A stretch of 64,000 nt of DNA, from assembly GCA_002104985.1 (NCBI GenBank), contig MCGO01000048.1, forward strand, positions 62,001-126,000, written 5' to 3'. Under the pieces are notes generated by a model. The model saw nothing but the letters and a program-made list of their open reading frames with translations. It did no database searches and was not told where the DNA came from. Shown one piece after another: positions 12,131 to 23,997 of this stretch; the stretch's first letter is position 1; each line of letters starts with the position of its first letter. The stretch comes from Rhizoclosmatium globosum. Its lineage: Eukaryota; Chytridiomycota; Chytridiomycetes; Chytridiales; Chytriomycetaceae. Position numbers and translations under genes: made by a program.

Positions 12131-14379
12131 TTAAATTTGTGACTTTTGGAGTTTTTCGATGGCAATCAAAATCTTACGACGAATACCCAATTGTGTGACT
12201 TTCAATTCATCGCGTAGGTCTTCAGCTGTAAGAGTGAGCAACACAGATCCGTCAATCGCTTGATCCTTGAACGTGTTCACTACCTCTTCAGGTGCACCCT
12301 TTTGTCGGACCCATTCAGAAACTTGATCAGCAGTCCATTCTGGAGTTGGGTCCATTGATGTAATCGAACCTCCGTCGACTGATTGCGAGCGAGATCTGAT
12401 AGACGAGGTCCCATCAAGCATAGAAGCTGATTGTGATCCGATGCGATTTAATTCTGAGCGAAGCATTTCTGTTCTTGGTGGAGACTGGGACAGTTCAAAT
12501 CGTTGAATTTCCGCCAACAACTCTGTCAACTTGGCTTGCTCGTTATTTAAGCGCTGAATTTCAGTTTCAGTGTTGGGCGTTTCCTCATACGAGGGCGGCA
12601 AAGATGTGACTCGATCGGTTTGTTGGGATCTTTGGCTTGTAACAGGGGATAAAGGAGGAGATCTTAGAATTGGGACCACTTGATACACAGGTTGAGTAGG
12701 CAAGGGTGCAACTTGTTGATATTGACGCGATGATATGTTCATTCCGGGAGCAGGGGATGGGAGCGGAGTTGGCCGCAAGGATGGTGACGCCGACGGGGAT
12801 GGCGCAGGTTGCGTTGTACGCGAAGTCGTCGAAGATGTGGGAGACCAAAGATTAACTGGGTTGGATGGAACAACTGTTCGATTGACTGCCTGAGGGAGAA
12901 CTACCACAGGCACCTTGTTGGAATTAGCTTCATCCTTACGCGGAAAGCACTCGCCGTACCTCCAAATGCACGTTGGGAATACCATCGTCGGTTGTAATTT
13001 GAAGTCGGAAAATAGTATTGATGCTTCGAAAGAAGGTTAACCACTTTGATGTAGAAAAAGCTCGAGGGTACTTACGCTATCAACTGAGATCCAAATGATG
13101 GCAAAGCGACTGAAAGTTATGTTTGTTAGTACGCCTTTTTGATCTGTATCAAACAACCTTCCGGATCAATATAAAGCTCGTATCGACGGACAACAGGCTC
13201 AACTCCGCCAACTCGACCCACTTTAAGCGAAGGGAAAGTGTCAAGGACTTCGCCGACAGGACGCGGGAAACGAGCGAAAGTGGCTTCCTTGTTTGTTGAG
13301 GAATGATTGAACCCAACTGTTGTTTTGCAGTCGAGAACCCAGCAGCAATATTCAAGGATGTTGACACACTTTGAAGTCTGGCGTTCTCTGGTGTGCTGCC
13401 GATAGTAAGGTTAACAACAAGCGTTTCTCCAACCACAAGCACAGTTTTTGGAATTTGAAGAGAGTACGAGCACATCCCCGAAGTAGCAGGAACAAATGTA
13501 TCCATTGGATTAGGCGCTTCGAGAAGCTGTTTCATTTCAGTGACAACTGAAAGATATCACAGCTTTTCTCACCTTTAGCTTCGCTGATTCAGGCATAATC
13601 ACTGTCATCGGAACCTCAAGCTCTACTGTAGTTTTTGAGAAATTTCTGCCTTCATAGAAACTTGCAATAGCTTTGAGAGTATAAATGACAGATCCAGCGG
13701 GATGGTCAAACGACGGCGGCATATCATTGCGAGGCAATTTAAACTTGAAATTGAAGGCAATTGGAGATCCGCTCTTGGAAATGAATGTTGTCAAAATGGA
13801 GGAGTTGATCATAAGGTGCACAAATAAGCCTCACAGGATCAGGGAAAACAGAGTCTCTACTCTCATAAACAAGATCGTAGCTTTGCTGGAAAATGCGGCT
13901 GTGTTTGAGAACTTTATAATCGTTCGATTCCTCTTTGGTTGCCAATTTGGTTGAATCAGTCGCCATTGCGTTTGGAAGTTCCCTGTAACCCAGAAACGGT
14001 TTAACGGATTTCAATGCATCGAGATTCTCATATACCATCTGGTTTCACATAATCCTTTCATCTCCGTCTAATGAAAAGAATTAGATGCATATTGGCGGGC
14101 TAAAGCTTGACCGAAGAACTAAGAACACACCTGAATGCGAAGGGACTTGAGCTTATTCTCAACCTTGAGTAACGCAGTGCCTTCCAAGTAACAATCTGGA
14201 GTGTTCCTAAATGGTGAATAATGAGCTCCATGTTTAGATGGGGTAGGATGACAGTCAAACCATCCAGCTTCGACGATAATGGATCCGTTAGGCCCAGCTG
14301 ACTTGCCTCTTCCAATAACACTGTTTAATGGTATTAGCCATCATCTCATTGTCTAGGTCAGACCTTGTGAGACGACTCA
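12131..14379 (-). CDS. alpha-arrestin with C-terminal SAM domain (array copy C), apparent frameshift
   Basis: Third paralogue, start ATG (MSRLT) at 14379. The first exons give VIGRGKSAGPNG after splicing. Arrestin-N shows MPPSFDHPAGS and FYEGRNFSKTTVELEVP; arrestin-C starts CSYSLQIPKTVLV and NIAAGFSTAK. At about 13323-13326 the frame breaks: downstream the conserved FARFPRPV ... GGVEPVVRR continues one frame over, so one base (an A on the coding strand, in an A run) appears missing. An intron of about 47 bp (GTACGG...ACAAG) precedes VPVVVLPQ. The linker has PY motif PPSY; then EIQRLNNEQAKLTELLAEIQ and a SAM domain (WTADQVSEWVRQKGA). Because everything after the break is conserved, an assembly error is as likely as a real lesion. 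Confidence 0.7.
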
Positions 14380-14498
14380 TAGTTGTTTGATAAAAAATCT
14401 CTGTGTCAATAACGTCACGCGCCGCACACTTGTTCCCTATCGCACTTGCTTTATTCATATTCGATGTAACAAAATATCTAGTTATTCAATTAACAATA

Positions 14499-16651
14499 TT
14501 ACCCTCGGAGTTTTTCAATGGCCATCAAAATCTTTCGGCGAAGTCCTAGTGCTGTCACCTTGAGTTCGTTTCGCAAATCATCTGCCGTAAGAGTAACCAA
14601 AATAGATCCATCAATTTCCTGTGCCTTGAAAGACTGTACAACTTCTTCAGAGGCACCCTTTTGTTTCACCCACTCTGCAACCATCTCAACAGACCAATCT
14701 GCAGTCGGTTCTTGTGAAAAAACAGAGTCAGAATCTTCAGCGATAGATCGAGCGCGTGAATGAATTGTGGCGGCATCGTATTGCGGAATTGCACGGGCTT
14801 GTGGAATCTCCAGCTTCTGAACTTCAGCAAGGAGAATTGACAATTTAGCCTGCTCCTCCTTCAATTTTTGTAACTCCAAGAGCTGGTCTTCCAAGGTTGG
14901 AGTCTGTTGAGCGGACAGCTTTGGGGTCATCACGGGTGAAAGTGGAGGAGACCTTGGCGCTGGTGCTTGGTAAACAGGTTGGGGATTCGGCGTAACGTGA
15001 ATAGGTGCAGTAGGAAGAGGTGATGCGTATTGACGTGGAGTAGGCAATGGCGACTGAGTAACTGAAGGCGGAACAAGTGGATTTGGTTGTGTTGGTTGAA
15101 TCGGTAGTCCCTTGGGAGTTGGATGCACGACAGCAACTGGGGCAGCAATTCTCGCAATAGCTTCAGGAAGAACAATGATAGGCACCTGACGCAATAATGA
15201 GCGATGAAAAAGCCAACTCATTATAACGTTACCTCCAAGTGCACATTAGGTGTATCAGAGTCATCAGTTGTAATTTGCAAACGAAAGATTGTGTTGACCC
15301 TGAAAAAATGTCAATATACTGTACGAATCGATGTTAATGGCAAATATAACTCACGCAATAAGTTGGGACCCAAAAGAAGCCAAGGCGACTTGTAGTAAAC
15401 ACATCAGTCTTGGTCATCTAAACAAGTTCCCGCTTACCTTCAGGATCAACAAAAAGCTCAAATTGGCGAACAATGGGAGTAACTCCGCCGTTTCCGCCAA
15501 TTTTTACAAACTGGAAAGTTTCAGCGATTTCCGCAACAGGCCGAGGAAATCGTGCAAACGTTGCCTCCTTGTTTGTCGATGAATGGTTGAAACCTACTGT
15601 CGTTTTTGCAGAAGAAAATCCTGCAGCAATATTTAATGACGCGGACAGGCTTCTCAGGCGAGCGTTCTGAGGAGTACTGCTGACAGTGAGGTTAACTCGT
15701 ACAGTATCTCCGACTGTGACAACTGTTGTTGGAATCTGCAAAGAATATGCACAAACGCTGGCAGTTGCAGGAACAAACTGGTCGATTGGCGTTGGAGAGT
15801 TGAGAATCTGTTGTTCGTTCAAGTTCAGAGTTACGACATACACTACTATGACTTCAAGCAATACAACCTTCAACTTAGCAGGTTCTGGCATAACAACGGT
15901 CATTGGAACTTCAAATTCCACAGTACTCTTTGTGAAATTCTTCCCTTCATAGAAACTCGCGATGGTTTTTAAAGTGTACCACACCGAGCCGGAAGGGTGA
16001 TCAAACGACGGAGGCATATCGTTTTTAGGAAGTTTAAATTTGAATGGGAATGAAATCGCAGCTCCAGTCTGTGAAATGGTTGTGTGAGTAAAACACATGC
16101 TGAGGAAATTTCGAGGTCTTACAGGATCTGGGAAGACTGGCTCCTTACTCTCAAGTACTAGATCATAACTTTGTTGGAAGATACGAGTGTTCTTTAGGAT
16201 TTTATAGTCATCGCTTTCATATTCGGTGGCCAATTTAGTGGAATCTGTAGCCAAAGCGTTGGCGATTTCCCTGTGAAAGCGTAAGCGCCATGAACAATAA
16301 ATTCAAACAAGCGTACCATCTGGTCTCGCAAGTTCCCGTCATCTCAGTCTATGGTATGTTAGAAAGCAGCACACTCCAATACAAAACCCCACCTGAATTC
16401 TGAGCGACTTAAGCCTATTCTCCACTTTCATCAAGGCTACACCTTCTAAATAGCACTCGGGAGTGTTCCTGTTCTATGCGATCAGAATAACGAGGAACAA
16501 CGAGGAAGGCATTCAAGCACGCACCATCCAGCTTCAACTATGATGGATCCGTTTGGACCAGCTGACTTGCCCCTTCCGGCAACACTTATCTCAGGAGTTA
16601 GAGCATTATACGGCGGTAAACAGACTAAACATACGCAATAATGGAGCTCAT
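14499..16651 (-). CDS. alpha-arrestin with C-terminal SAM domain (array copy D), no PY motif
   Basis: Fourth paralogue and first transcribed of the array, start ATG (MSSIIA) at 16651. Arrestin-N includes VAGRGKSAGPNG, TEMTGTCETRW, MPPSFDHPSGS and FYEGKNFTKSTVEFEVP; arrestin-C includes CAYSLQIPTTVVTVG, NIAAGFSSAKTTVG and FPRPVAEIAE. An intron of about 47 bp separates the HLE and VPIIVLPEA segments. The linker is Pro-rich, but the place of PPxY in copies A-C is occupied by TPTLEDQL, so no PY motif is visible. The coiled coil (KLKEEQAKLSILLAEVQKLE) and SAM domain (WSVEMVAEWVKQKGA ... RRKILMAIEKL) are intact. Copy D therefore keeps the fold and SAM module but has lost the usual Nedd4/Rsp5 docking site, and may act only through partners in SAM oligomers (inference). 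Confidence 0.83.
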
Positions 16652-16786
16652 TTGTCGAAGTGATTCAGGTTCAAAAACAATTTTTTGGTCAACAGTGCAC
16701 GCCCAGCTTGACATCTTTTCCTGAATGTGATTTTGATAAGATTTGCTCAAGGATTTAGGTCTATATCAAAGAAATAATTACGAAAA
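16652..16786. promoter_or_regulatory. divergent promoter between arrestin D and hydrolase
   Basis: 135 bp separate the start codons of arrestin copy D (minus) and the alpha/beta hydrolase remnant (plus). No specific motif is recognised; the region is AT-rich and must hold both transcription starts. Confidence 0.4.
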
Positions 16787-18740
16787 ATGGATCCACTTTG
16801 GCAATCTCAACCAGCAACAACCGACTCTTTCACAATTTCTGCACATCCATCTGCAACACTCTATTACGAGCTTCGTGGTCGTTCAGATAGTCCACGTAAA
16901 GTCGTTCTGTTGATGGGAGCATTTGCCACTCTTCGCCACTTTGACCAACTCGCAGACACACTCACGTCAAAGTATGATTGTCAGTACTCACGTACGACCA
17001 CCGAGGAATCGGGAAATCAGTTCCCTCTTTGATTACGAATCAGACGAGTGATTTGCTTGCGGCTGATGCTTTGGCTCTCTTGTTGCATATCTGGGGTACT
17101 GGTCACAAGTTCCACGTGTTGGGAGCCTCAATGGGTGGAATGGTTGCCCAGAAGCTGGCGATACTTCTTTTGCGGCAACGGAATCCTCAACTTGCGTCCA
17201 TGTATCTGAATGTAACGGCGAGGAGTATGAGCTGGTTCACGCGATACATTCCTGCATCATTCTACTCATTTGTTCTTCCTCTCGCACTCCCGCTCTCAAA
17301 TCGTCGGGATATGATTGCCTCTCTTTTGCCGAAAATATTTCCCAAAGACTATCTCGATCAACTTCATTCGAACGGTTCAACAATGCGAGAATTGTGGTTA
17401 AAACGCTGGGTCGAAGAATACGACGAATGGTGGTGTTTTGGAGACTTGGCGGCAACAGCGAACCAGAGTACGGTCGCATTATTTATCTGATGCTGAGGTG
17501 AGTGAAATTCTTCCCTCTTGAAACTAAACTTGCCATCATTTAGGCTAATATGATCGTCGAGAGTGGAGTCAATATCAAGTGCAACATTGCAACTCAAGAC
17601 GATATTATGCCGTCGGCTGATCAATTTATTCTGGCTGATTTATTGAAAGCAGAAAAACGAGTCAGCAATGTCACCAGGGTGGTGATCACGTCCTCTTTTC
17701 ACTTTCAACAAATTTTGGAGCCCAAAATGGGCCTCAACTCGAAAACGCGGCAGCTAAGTAGTCCCCCAATTTTTCGGCCACACCACCGTGTATTGGTGCA
17801 TTTTGGTGCCACGTGAAAGGGGCAGATTTTGGTCTAACACTTTTGTTAATTTCCTTCTGTAAAGAAAGTTGATGGTTTTCTTTCTTCTCTAACTAAACGA
17901 TCAATAAATGGAAAAATTACAATTTTAATCGCTCAAATGCATTATGAAACATATGGCAACATTTTCTCCAGACACTTTTCTTAATTAAGGTCTGAGTCCC
18001 AAAGAAGTTGTGTCCAAAAAACAGTGCCAAAAACCCACTTCAACCACCAATGCCTCCAAAATCCGAGTTAAGAAAGCCGCAAACAGCTTTGATGCTAGAA
18101 TCAAGAGATGAAAAACTGTAAAGGAATCATTTGGGAGTGTCCAGCAGAGCTGGATGACCAAAGTTATTTTTGAAGAATGAAGAAATGAAAGATACTCATC
18201 ATTGACTAAGGTGAGCTGAAGATACATTTATTTATTAAACTGAAATGTTTTTAGAATGAAGAAGGCGGAGGAATTGTTGGTCGTTCCCAGTGGTGTTCGC
18301 CGTTAGGTAAGGTCACTCGGATCCTTTCAATTGAAATAAAGTCATGTTTTATGTGTGTATTGAGCGCCATAGGAGGATAATTTGGCCTTTTGATCTCGGT
18401 GTAAGTGTCTGAAGTCAGTGTCACAACCAACTTCGCTGAAGACCAAGACGCAACAACTGACTGCATGGCCGCAGTTCCGACAAATCTAATGAATCAATAA
18501 CGATGATGATGCGATGTCTAAGACATGAGTGGCGGCCTCCAATGCAAGTTCACCATTTTCACCATTTTTTTTGGTGGATGACCACCCTGGTGCAGCAATG
18601 TGGCCACTTGGGAAGCATTGCCGATTTTTCTGACTTCTGTGAATCTGTTGGGGTATTTATCAAATCGAATCAATAAAAGCATAGCTCTGTTGAGCCGTCA
18701 CCTCTTCTGTACGTTCGAATTGCCTCCCAACATTCAATGA
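16787..18740 (+). pseudogene. alpha/beta hydrolase, frameshifted and split by a mobile element
   Basis: Remnant of a serine alpha/beta hydrolase. Seen: VVLLMGAFATLRHFDQL (strand 3/oxyanion area), then one frame over YDHRGIGKS and the nucleophile elbow VLGASMGGMVAQ (Ser in G-x-S-x-G). Near 17450-17470 the frame changes again; the conserved block SHYLSDAEA is read across an intron (GTGAGT at about 17497, acceptor TTTAG before 17543), followed by SGVNIKCNIATQDD. The first break, near 16978, is repaired by one extra base, so it could be a sequencing error. At 17672 the coding sequence is cut by the 921-bp element described separately. Joining the flanks at the target duplication gives an open frame of about 45 codons ending in TGA at 18740. 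The element makes a functional product unlikely unless it is spliced out. Confidence 0.7.
17672..18592. mobile_element. non-autonomous DNA transposon (MITE-like) with 9-bp target duplication
   Basis: The ends are inverted repeats: left CACCAGGGTGGTGATC, right (reverse complement) CACCAGGGTGGTCATC, 12 perfect bases plus 3 of the next 4. The element is flanked by the direct repeat CAGCAATGT at 17663-17671 and 18593-18601. It is 921 bp long and has no open frame resembling a transposase, so it is non-autonomous. A 9-bp duplication fits Mutator-like (9-11 bp) or Merlin-like (8-9 bp) elements among known groups; the superfamily cannot be fixed from the ends alone. It sits inside the hydrolase reading frame. 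Confidence 0.75.
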
Positions 18741-18797
18741 GAAAACAACGATGAACCCAACTAAACATGCAATATAATATATTTACAAACTTTCAAG

Positions 18798-21700
18798 TCA
18801 CTTAATCTTCCACGCACCCTTCTTGCGATCACTTTTTGATACTTTCCGCATCATACCACCCAACCCTACAACATCTTCCCCAACGCCACTATTACTACCA
18901 GCCCAAACAGAATGCCCACCACTCACTGTAGAAGCGACAGGAGACGCGAGCCCATGCATATTCCTTGATCCTACCCCACTATCAGATCTCACATACCCAG
19001 CTTGGGGAACCTCCACAGCTCGAGCTACCTGCTTGAACTGAGCAGGAAGGTCAGGAAGTGGTGGAAGCTCTTGAAGAGCCTCCTTCTTCCCACCACCACC
19101 ACTACCCCAATTCGACAAACTACGGCGTAATAGATTCCCAGATGATGATTCTCCCCCCGAAGTACGAGTCTTTGAACTTGCCCGTCCCTCCTTTTTGATA
19201 GAAAGACTCTTCCACCAATTGTTAGTAGTACCACTCGTACTCGCCACCTTCTCCTTCACTGTCACCTCCTCCTTTGTCCCAACACCAACATCACTACTCC
19301 CTCCCCGATTACGAAACCGTTCCAAAGCCGTCTCACTCCGCTCCATAATTCTTTCTTCACCTTTCCCCACATCCTTCCTACCTCTCTCCACATCCTGCCT
19401 ATCCACACTTCCACGCTCAACGCGCGACCCTCCATAACTCAAGCTCCTCCCAATACTCCTCATATCTTTCACAGGCACAGGCACAGGAACAGACTCTTCC
19501 ACAGTTCGTATCCGCTGGACATCAACAGATCCGCCATCCCTCCGTTCCAAAGACCTCACCCCCTTCACATCCCCAAACTCAGCCACAGCTCCCACGACCA
19601 CCTCCCCATCCTTACTACTCTCAAAAAACGCGCTCACATTCTCTCCAACAACAGGCGGCTCAAGCGGAGTATACAATTCAATATCCGCACTTGAATCAGC
19701 AGCTGTACTCAAACCCCGATCTCCTCCAATCACACTACTCGTTACAATATTAGGAACAATCGATTCTCCACGCGTAGACAAGACACGACCACGACGACCT
19801 CCAAGCGAGTCTTGTTCATCCATAGAGTCATAACAGACACCACCCACAGGAGAACTGCTTCGAGTGGATGTATCTCCCGCGTCTGCATCGTCAGTGAAAC
19901 ATGATTCCTCCTCCTCCTCCTCTCCTTCGTCTTGGTTACTGGATGGCACAGGTTCCTCACCAGCAACATCATACATTTCCAAAATCTCTCGACTTTCAAC
20001 CATAACATCATCAAGCATCTGACAACTCTTGACACCACCTTGAGACATCTGTTGAATAAAATTAGCCATGTCTCCAAAGTATTCAAAAAACATTTATAAA
20101 CTCTCACCAAAGTATTCACACGTCCACCCATCCCATGAGGAAGACTATCACCCTCCACCCCTTTCTCTTTTCCAATCTCTACTCCATTCGCACTCCTCAA
20201 TCCAACAACAACAGTAGCCAACCTCTGCATGACCGTCGGCCTCAACTCGACACCTTCCTTATTCGAACCTCCTCCCGACAGTACATTCGCTAGCAACGAA
20301 GGTGGCGCAAAGTCTTCTTGTGGTACATTGCTATTCACGACAGTAACACGAGGCGAGAGAATACCAGCAAGTCCATTCACCACCGAATCTGTTGTTGTTG
20401 CAGTTGTGCTTGCTACAGCAGTCGTGCCTCCAAATATCATGGCGCCAATATCAACACTTCCTTTCCGAATCTGATGAAGCACAGTACCAGAGGGTGGAGC
20501 GACAGAAGGAACACAAAGTACTTCAGTAACAGTGGAATCAGCGGAAGGCACTATCGCGGATGTAGAAAAAGAATCTTGACGAATATCAATGACTTCTTCG
20601 TCCTTGCGAGAAGTCTCAAGGGCCTTGATGACCAACTCTGCCATACGAACATTCTCCTTTTGTGAGCGAGCCGTTTCTGTGAGGGATACAGTGAGAGCTG
20701 GAAGAATGGTGGCACGGAGTGTAGACTCAAGTTTGTTGAGGGTGGCGGTGATTGGAGAGTGTTCATTTTGAGAAATGGGTTCAATCTTGGCACCAAGTTT
20801 CGATGCAATTTCTGACACGAGTGCAGTGACTGAATCGAGTTGACTGAAAGCAAGAGACAATTCTTCTTCAAGCTCCATTCGTCGTTCATTCGAATCCGTC
20901 AGTTCGTCCGTTGAAAGCCTCAATTCTTGCTGCAATGCAACTTGTTCATTCATGAGTCCTTTAATCACACTACGCGTGGCCAGTTTCGTGTCCTCTAGAG
21001 TTTGCTTCAGGTACTTGATTTCATCTTCCGGTGCAAGGGCAGTTGTAGGTTCGGCGGAAGCACTCAGGACCGGAATAGAGTCAGCCAAAAGATCTGCCGT
21101 GACTGTCCCCGCCGGAACATGATGCACCTCCTTTTCAAAGACTAAACGCGAGGAAAACTGGGGTGGCACGTAGATGCTCGAGAGTGGAATGTTCTCATCG
21201 TCGTCGTCGTCGTCTTCGTCAGCTTCAGACGGCAGCAGAATACTCGCAGCCGAGTACGACGGAGTCGCCTCCTCTTCACGCTCGCGCACTGGCACTTTCA
21301 CGTAGAGTTTCGAGAGCGACACGCGCTGGCTGTCGACGAGGGCGTCCATTGATTCGGCGTACTCGTGCGATGTTCGAGCGTTGTTTGACGTGGACGAAAT
21401 CAGAATACGGCCCGTCGGCGAAATCGGAGTTTGTGTTTTGGTGGCGGCGGCGGCGGCGATGGAGTCCGCGAGTGCCTGTTCAATGTCCGACAACGAACGA
21501 ACCGTGTTTTGCGATGATGATGACGAGTGCGACGAGAGCCGATTTGTGAGGGATGCGGTGGTTGTGGTTGTGGTTGTGGTTGGCTGGAGATAAGAGTGGT
21601 TGTTTGGGTGAGAGAGGCAGAGAGACAGAGAGGCAGAGAGGCAAGGGTGGTTCAAGTTGAAGTTAGTTCTTGGTTGGAATCAATGTTGAATCAATAACTC

Positions 21701-21888
21701 ACATTCACTGAATCTCGTTGTCTTTCTGCATTTGAACGCGATTCTTGGATTGTTTGACTCGCAATTCTCTGGTCCTGTTTCTCGCGTAACTGGGCCAACA
21801 CCTTCTCCATCGGAACTGCTTTCTTTGAAGAACTATTATGAGCAGCATTTGATGAAGGAGGCGATAGTGGTGGCGGATCACTGGTCAT
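18798..21888 (-). CDS. large low-complexity and coiled-coil protein, unidentified
   Basis: No family recognised. Three exons: 21888 (MTSDPPPLSPPSS) to about 21703, a long central exon from about 21590, and a last exon from about 20050 to 18798, giving roughly 1,000 aa. Seen: a Thr run encoded by a GTGGTT-type repeat, Ser5 and Ala runs, an Asp6 stretch, and a predicted coiled coil (DEIKYLKQTLEDTKLATRSV to LEEELSLAFSQLDSV). A second Ser/Thr-rich half follows and the tail is basic (KSDRKKGAWKIK). No membrane segment or signal peptide is visible. The upstream ATG at 21888 is preferred because longer versions need a GTG start. It could be a cytoskeletal or signalling scaffold, but this is only a composition-based guess. 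The 5' intron contains a purine/pyrimidine-skewed repeat (21610-21650). Confidence 0.65.
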
Positions 21889-21978
21889 TCGCGCTGTACA
21901 GTCCTGGGAGAATGTTGGTGAAGTCACGTCTGTTTTTTGTTTGTCGCTTTTTGGCGGGATTGTAGATGGCTTATTGCC

Positions 21979-22740
21979 TTACTGACAAGGGGAGTTTCCC
22001 TGAGTTTCCAAGGAGTAAAAATCTTCCTCCATTTTGCTGACTATATTACGGGCCAAAGCATGCTGAAGCGCAAATAGTATACGACGATAAACAACAGCTA
22101 CCGACACAGATTCTCGAATAACTTCCCGCTGCATCATCAAGCCACGCAACTTTTCTAAAAACTGTATAGAGCTCTTGCCTAACCCACCAGTAGTATCCAA
22201 TACAAAGGGGACAAACTCTAGACCAATAGACTGACAACCCGACAAATACTTTTCATTCTTTGTAGATTCCCGTCCACGAACAGCATTTCCAACCTTAAAT
22301 CCCACTAGGCCACGTGAGGTAAGTGGATGAACAACACTGATATCCACACAAACAGTTTTCCCATCATAAAAGTCATAGACTAGAAGATCAGCTGGCCAAA
22401 GATCTCCTGAACTTGAAGATCTGATTTAAGATTCTCGAGTTTTTATCGGCCATTGGTCACTTTTTGCAGTACCCAAATGTATGCTGCAGATGAAGTCTTC
22501 AGTCGAATCAATGAAGGGATTCCTTAGGATTCATCTGTCAATTGCTGCAGCTTGGAAAAGCTTTTGTTCAAATCACGGTTTGGACTGGTTTTCCCAACAG
22601 TCCTGGCCATCTCGGAAACCATACCAAGAAAATGGTTGCCTTTTGGAATTTGATTTTAACGTGTGATGTCTCAACACGCTATCAAATTGCTAACGCACGA
22701 ATACTTTGTTACCATCATGTCAAGCTTCTGCAGTGACCAC
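21979..22740 (-). pseudogene. LINE-type (non-LTR) retrotransposon remnant, reverse transcriptase C-terminal region
   Basis: The minus-strand frame 22347-21979 shows DISVVHPLTSR, then KNEKYLSGCQSIGLEFVPFV and TTGGLGKSSIQFLEKL. This arrangement (D-I-x-V-V-x-P, KxxKY, FxPxVxxTxGxxG) is typical of the region after the reverse transcriptase domain in many non-LTR elements. Just upstream in another frame is SGDLWPADLLVYDFYDGKTV, and further upstream a degenerate MMVTKY-like segment. Frames are broken and no palm-domain motifs are present, so this is a 5'-truncated, decayed insertion. It lies between the large coiled-coil gene and the FHA gene. Confidence 0.7.
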
Positions 22741-23169
22741 TTTCTAATCTTTCCCTTCACTTGTACAGATAAGTTAGTCTCTAGACAAGATTGTTGAAAC
22801 TTGAAACAACAGAAAGTTTCGTTTTCTATTCATAAGTTTTTTCTTCATCTTATTTATTTCATTTGATTCACCATGCATTCCAAGCGATATTTTCCTTTGT
22901 TTCTTTGTTTTCTTTGTATCGTCCATCAGCTCTGTCGATACCACACCCCCACCCCCTTTCTTTTACGCAAGTACCAAGTGCCTATAGCTTCGGAATTTTT
23001 TGAGCTGCGTAGTACTTCTTTCATCAATTGAAATTTTCTTTGCCAACAAGTTTGCAATCCGTTCAACTTGGAATCGACTTTGTCTGCACTTGATCGGAGT
23101 TTGTTCAGTCCAAGTACTTGGGTTAACAATAGAATCAATATGTACGAAGTCAACAGTTTATTAGTCACT
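22741..23169. other. intergenic, no gene seen
   Basis: About 430 bp between the LINE remnant and the end of the FHA gene. A T-rich stretch lies around 22840-22920; no convincing coding, RNA or repeat signal was found. Confidence 0.4.
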
Positions 23170-23855
23170 TCATTCCTTCAATGTGTGAAAACTTCCTTGC
23201 TGAATCTTGTCTTCACCTCTCAACTGCTTATAGCGGGGGTGCTGCAGTGGAAGTTTTGGCGGAATCAGCTTCGTTTTCGTGTCGTGACTTCCACTTGGGA
23301 TCATGGAGAGTCCGGGAACACGATCAAACAAATTCACAGCATTGGGTCCAGCATACGTCCAATCTGCAATATTTAACTAACAAACTATGCGTACAAAGCT
23401 TAAAGGAAGACGTACGATGAACGATGCCTTCCTCAAGACTAATTTGCGTTCCATCCAAGAGCATAACCTGAGAATGATGAATTCGCGTATGGTTCACAAA
23501 AGTACCGTTCGTGGAATGATCCTTTAACATGACTCCTCCGTCCTCCTATAGTATTTGCGTGAGGCATGAAACATTTGAAGTCAGTCAAAACCTCCTCGAT
23601 CGTAAAGTGCTTCCGACTGACGCCAGTCATTTGAACTGCAACATCAGCGATTCCAGGGTCTGAGCCAACAGTTACCTTTGACTTGTTCTTTGTCAAGATG
23701 ATGGTTCTGATTGATTGTGGCGCGAGACGGTGGCGGTTGAGTGTCCCGAGACAGGCGTGTCGGTCGAATCCAGATGGCTTTGATCCGGCGATTGATGCCT
23801 GCAAACACGCGATGCTTTCAGAGTTGCTGCTGTGGATGTCGTTTGAGGAGAACAT
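23170..23855 (-). CDS. small FHA-domain protein
   Basis: Phosphothreonine-binding adaptor of about 195 aa. Exons 23855-23592, 23545-23416, 23363-23170 are phase-consistent and end in TGA. The FHA core is clear: KVTVGSDPGIADVAVQMTG, VSRKHFTIEE (Ser-Arg-x-His), then, after the first intron, LKDHSTNGTFVNHTRI (the STNGTFVN loop) and VMLLDGTQISLEE. A short tail, AGPNAVNLFDRVPGLSM, follows and has no other domain. The gene is divergent from a kinase that also shows FHA-like sequence, with 142 bp between start codons, suggesting a related pair. FHA domains of this kind commonly act in DNA-damage or cell-cycle signalling; the partner here is unknown. Confidence 0.82.
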
Positions 23856-23997
23856 TTTGTGGTGGTTTATCTCTAATCTTGTCCGAACTCCGAAGCAACT
23901 CAGATTGAAAAAACGTGTCCGGCTTTCCCGCCACAACTTGTTTCTATCATCCAAACCCCCTGACCGAACATCCACGTTCGTACTTCCAATCGCCTCA
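23856..23997. promoter_or_regulatory. shared divergent promoter of FHA gene and FHA-kinase
   Basis: 142 bp between the two start codons (23855 minus, 23998 plus). It is the only space for both promoters unless transcription starts inside the neighbouring gene. No specific motif recognised. Confidence 0.45.

Larger units (their letters stand above)
7670..16651 (-). repeat. tandem array of four arrestin-SAM genes
   Basis: Four head-to-tail gene copies of about 2.1-2.25 kb, separated by only 109-125 bp, all on the minus strand with closely matching exon plans and SAM C-termini. Sequence is conserved in exons and not obviously in introns, which argues for older duplications with purifying selection rather than recent assembly duplication. 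Confidence 0.9.

Noticed and set aside
13149..13535. Reading arrestin copy C as simply ending in a novel C-terminus in this frame
   Set aside because: The conserved arrestin-C and SAM sequence continues one frame over, so the tail in this frame is an artefact of the frame break.
21979..22740. Active LINE
   Set aside because: Only the region after the reverse transcriptase domain remains and frames are broken.
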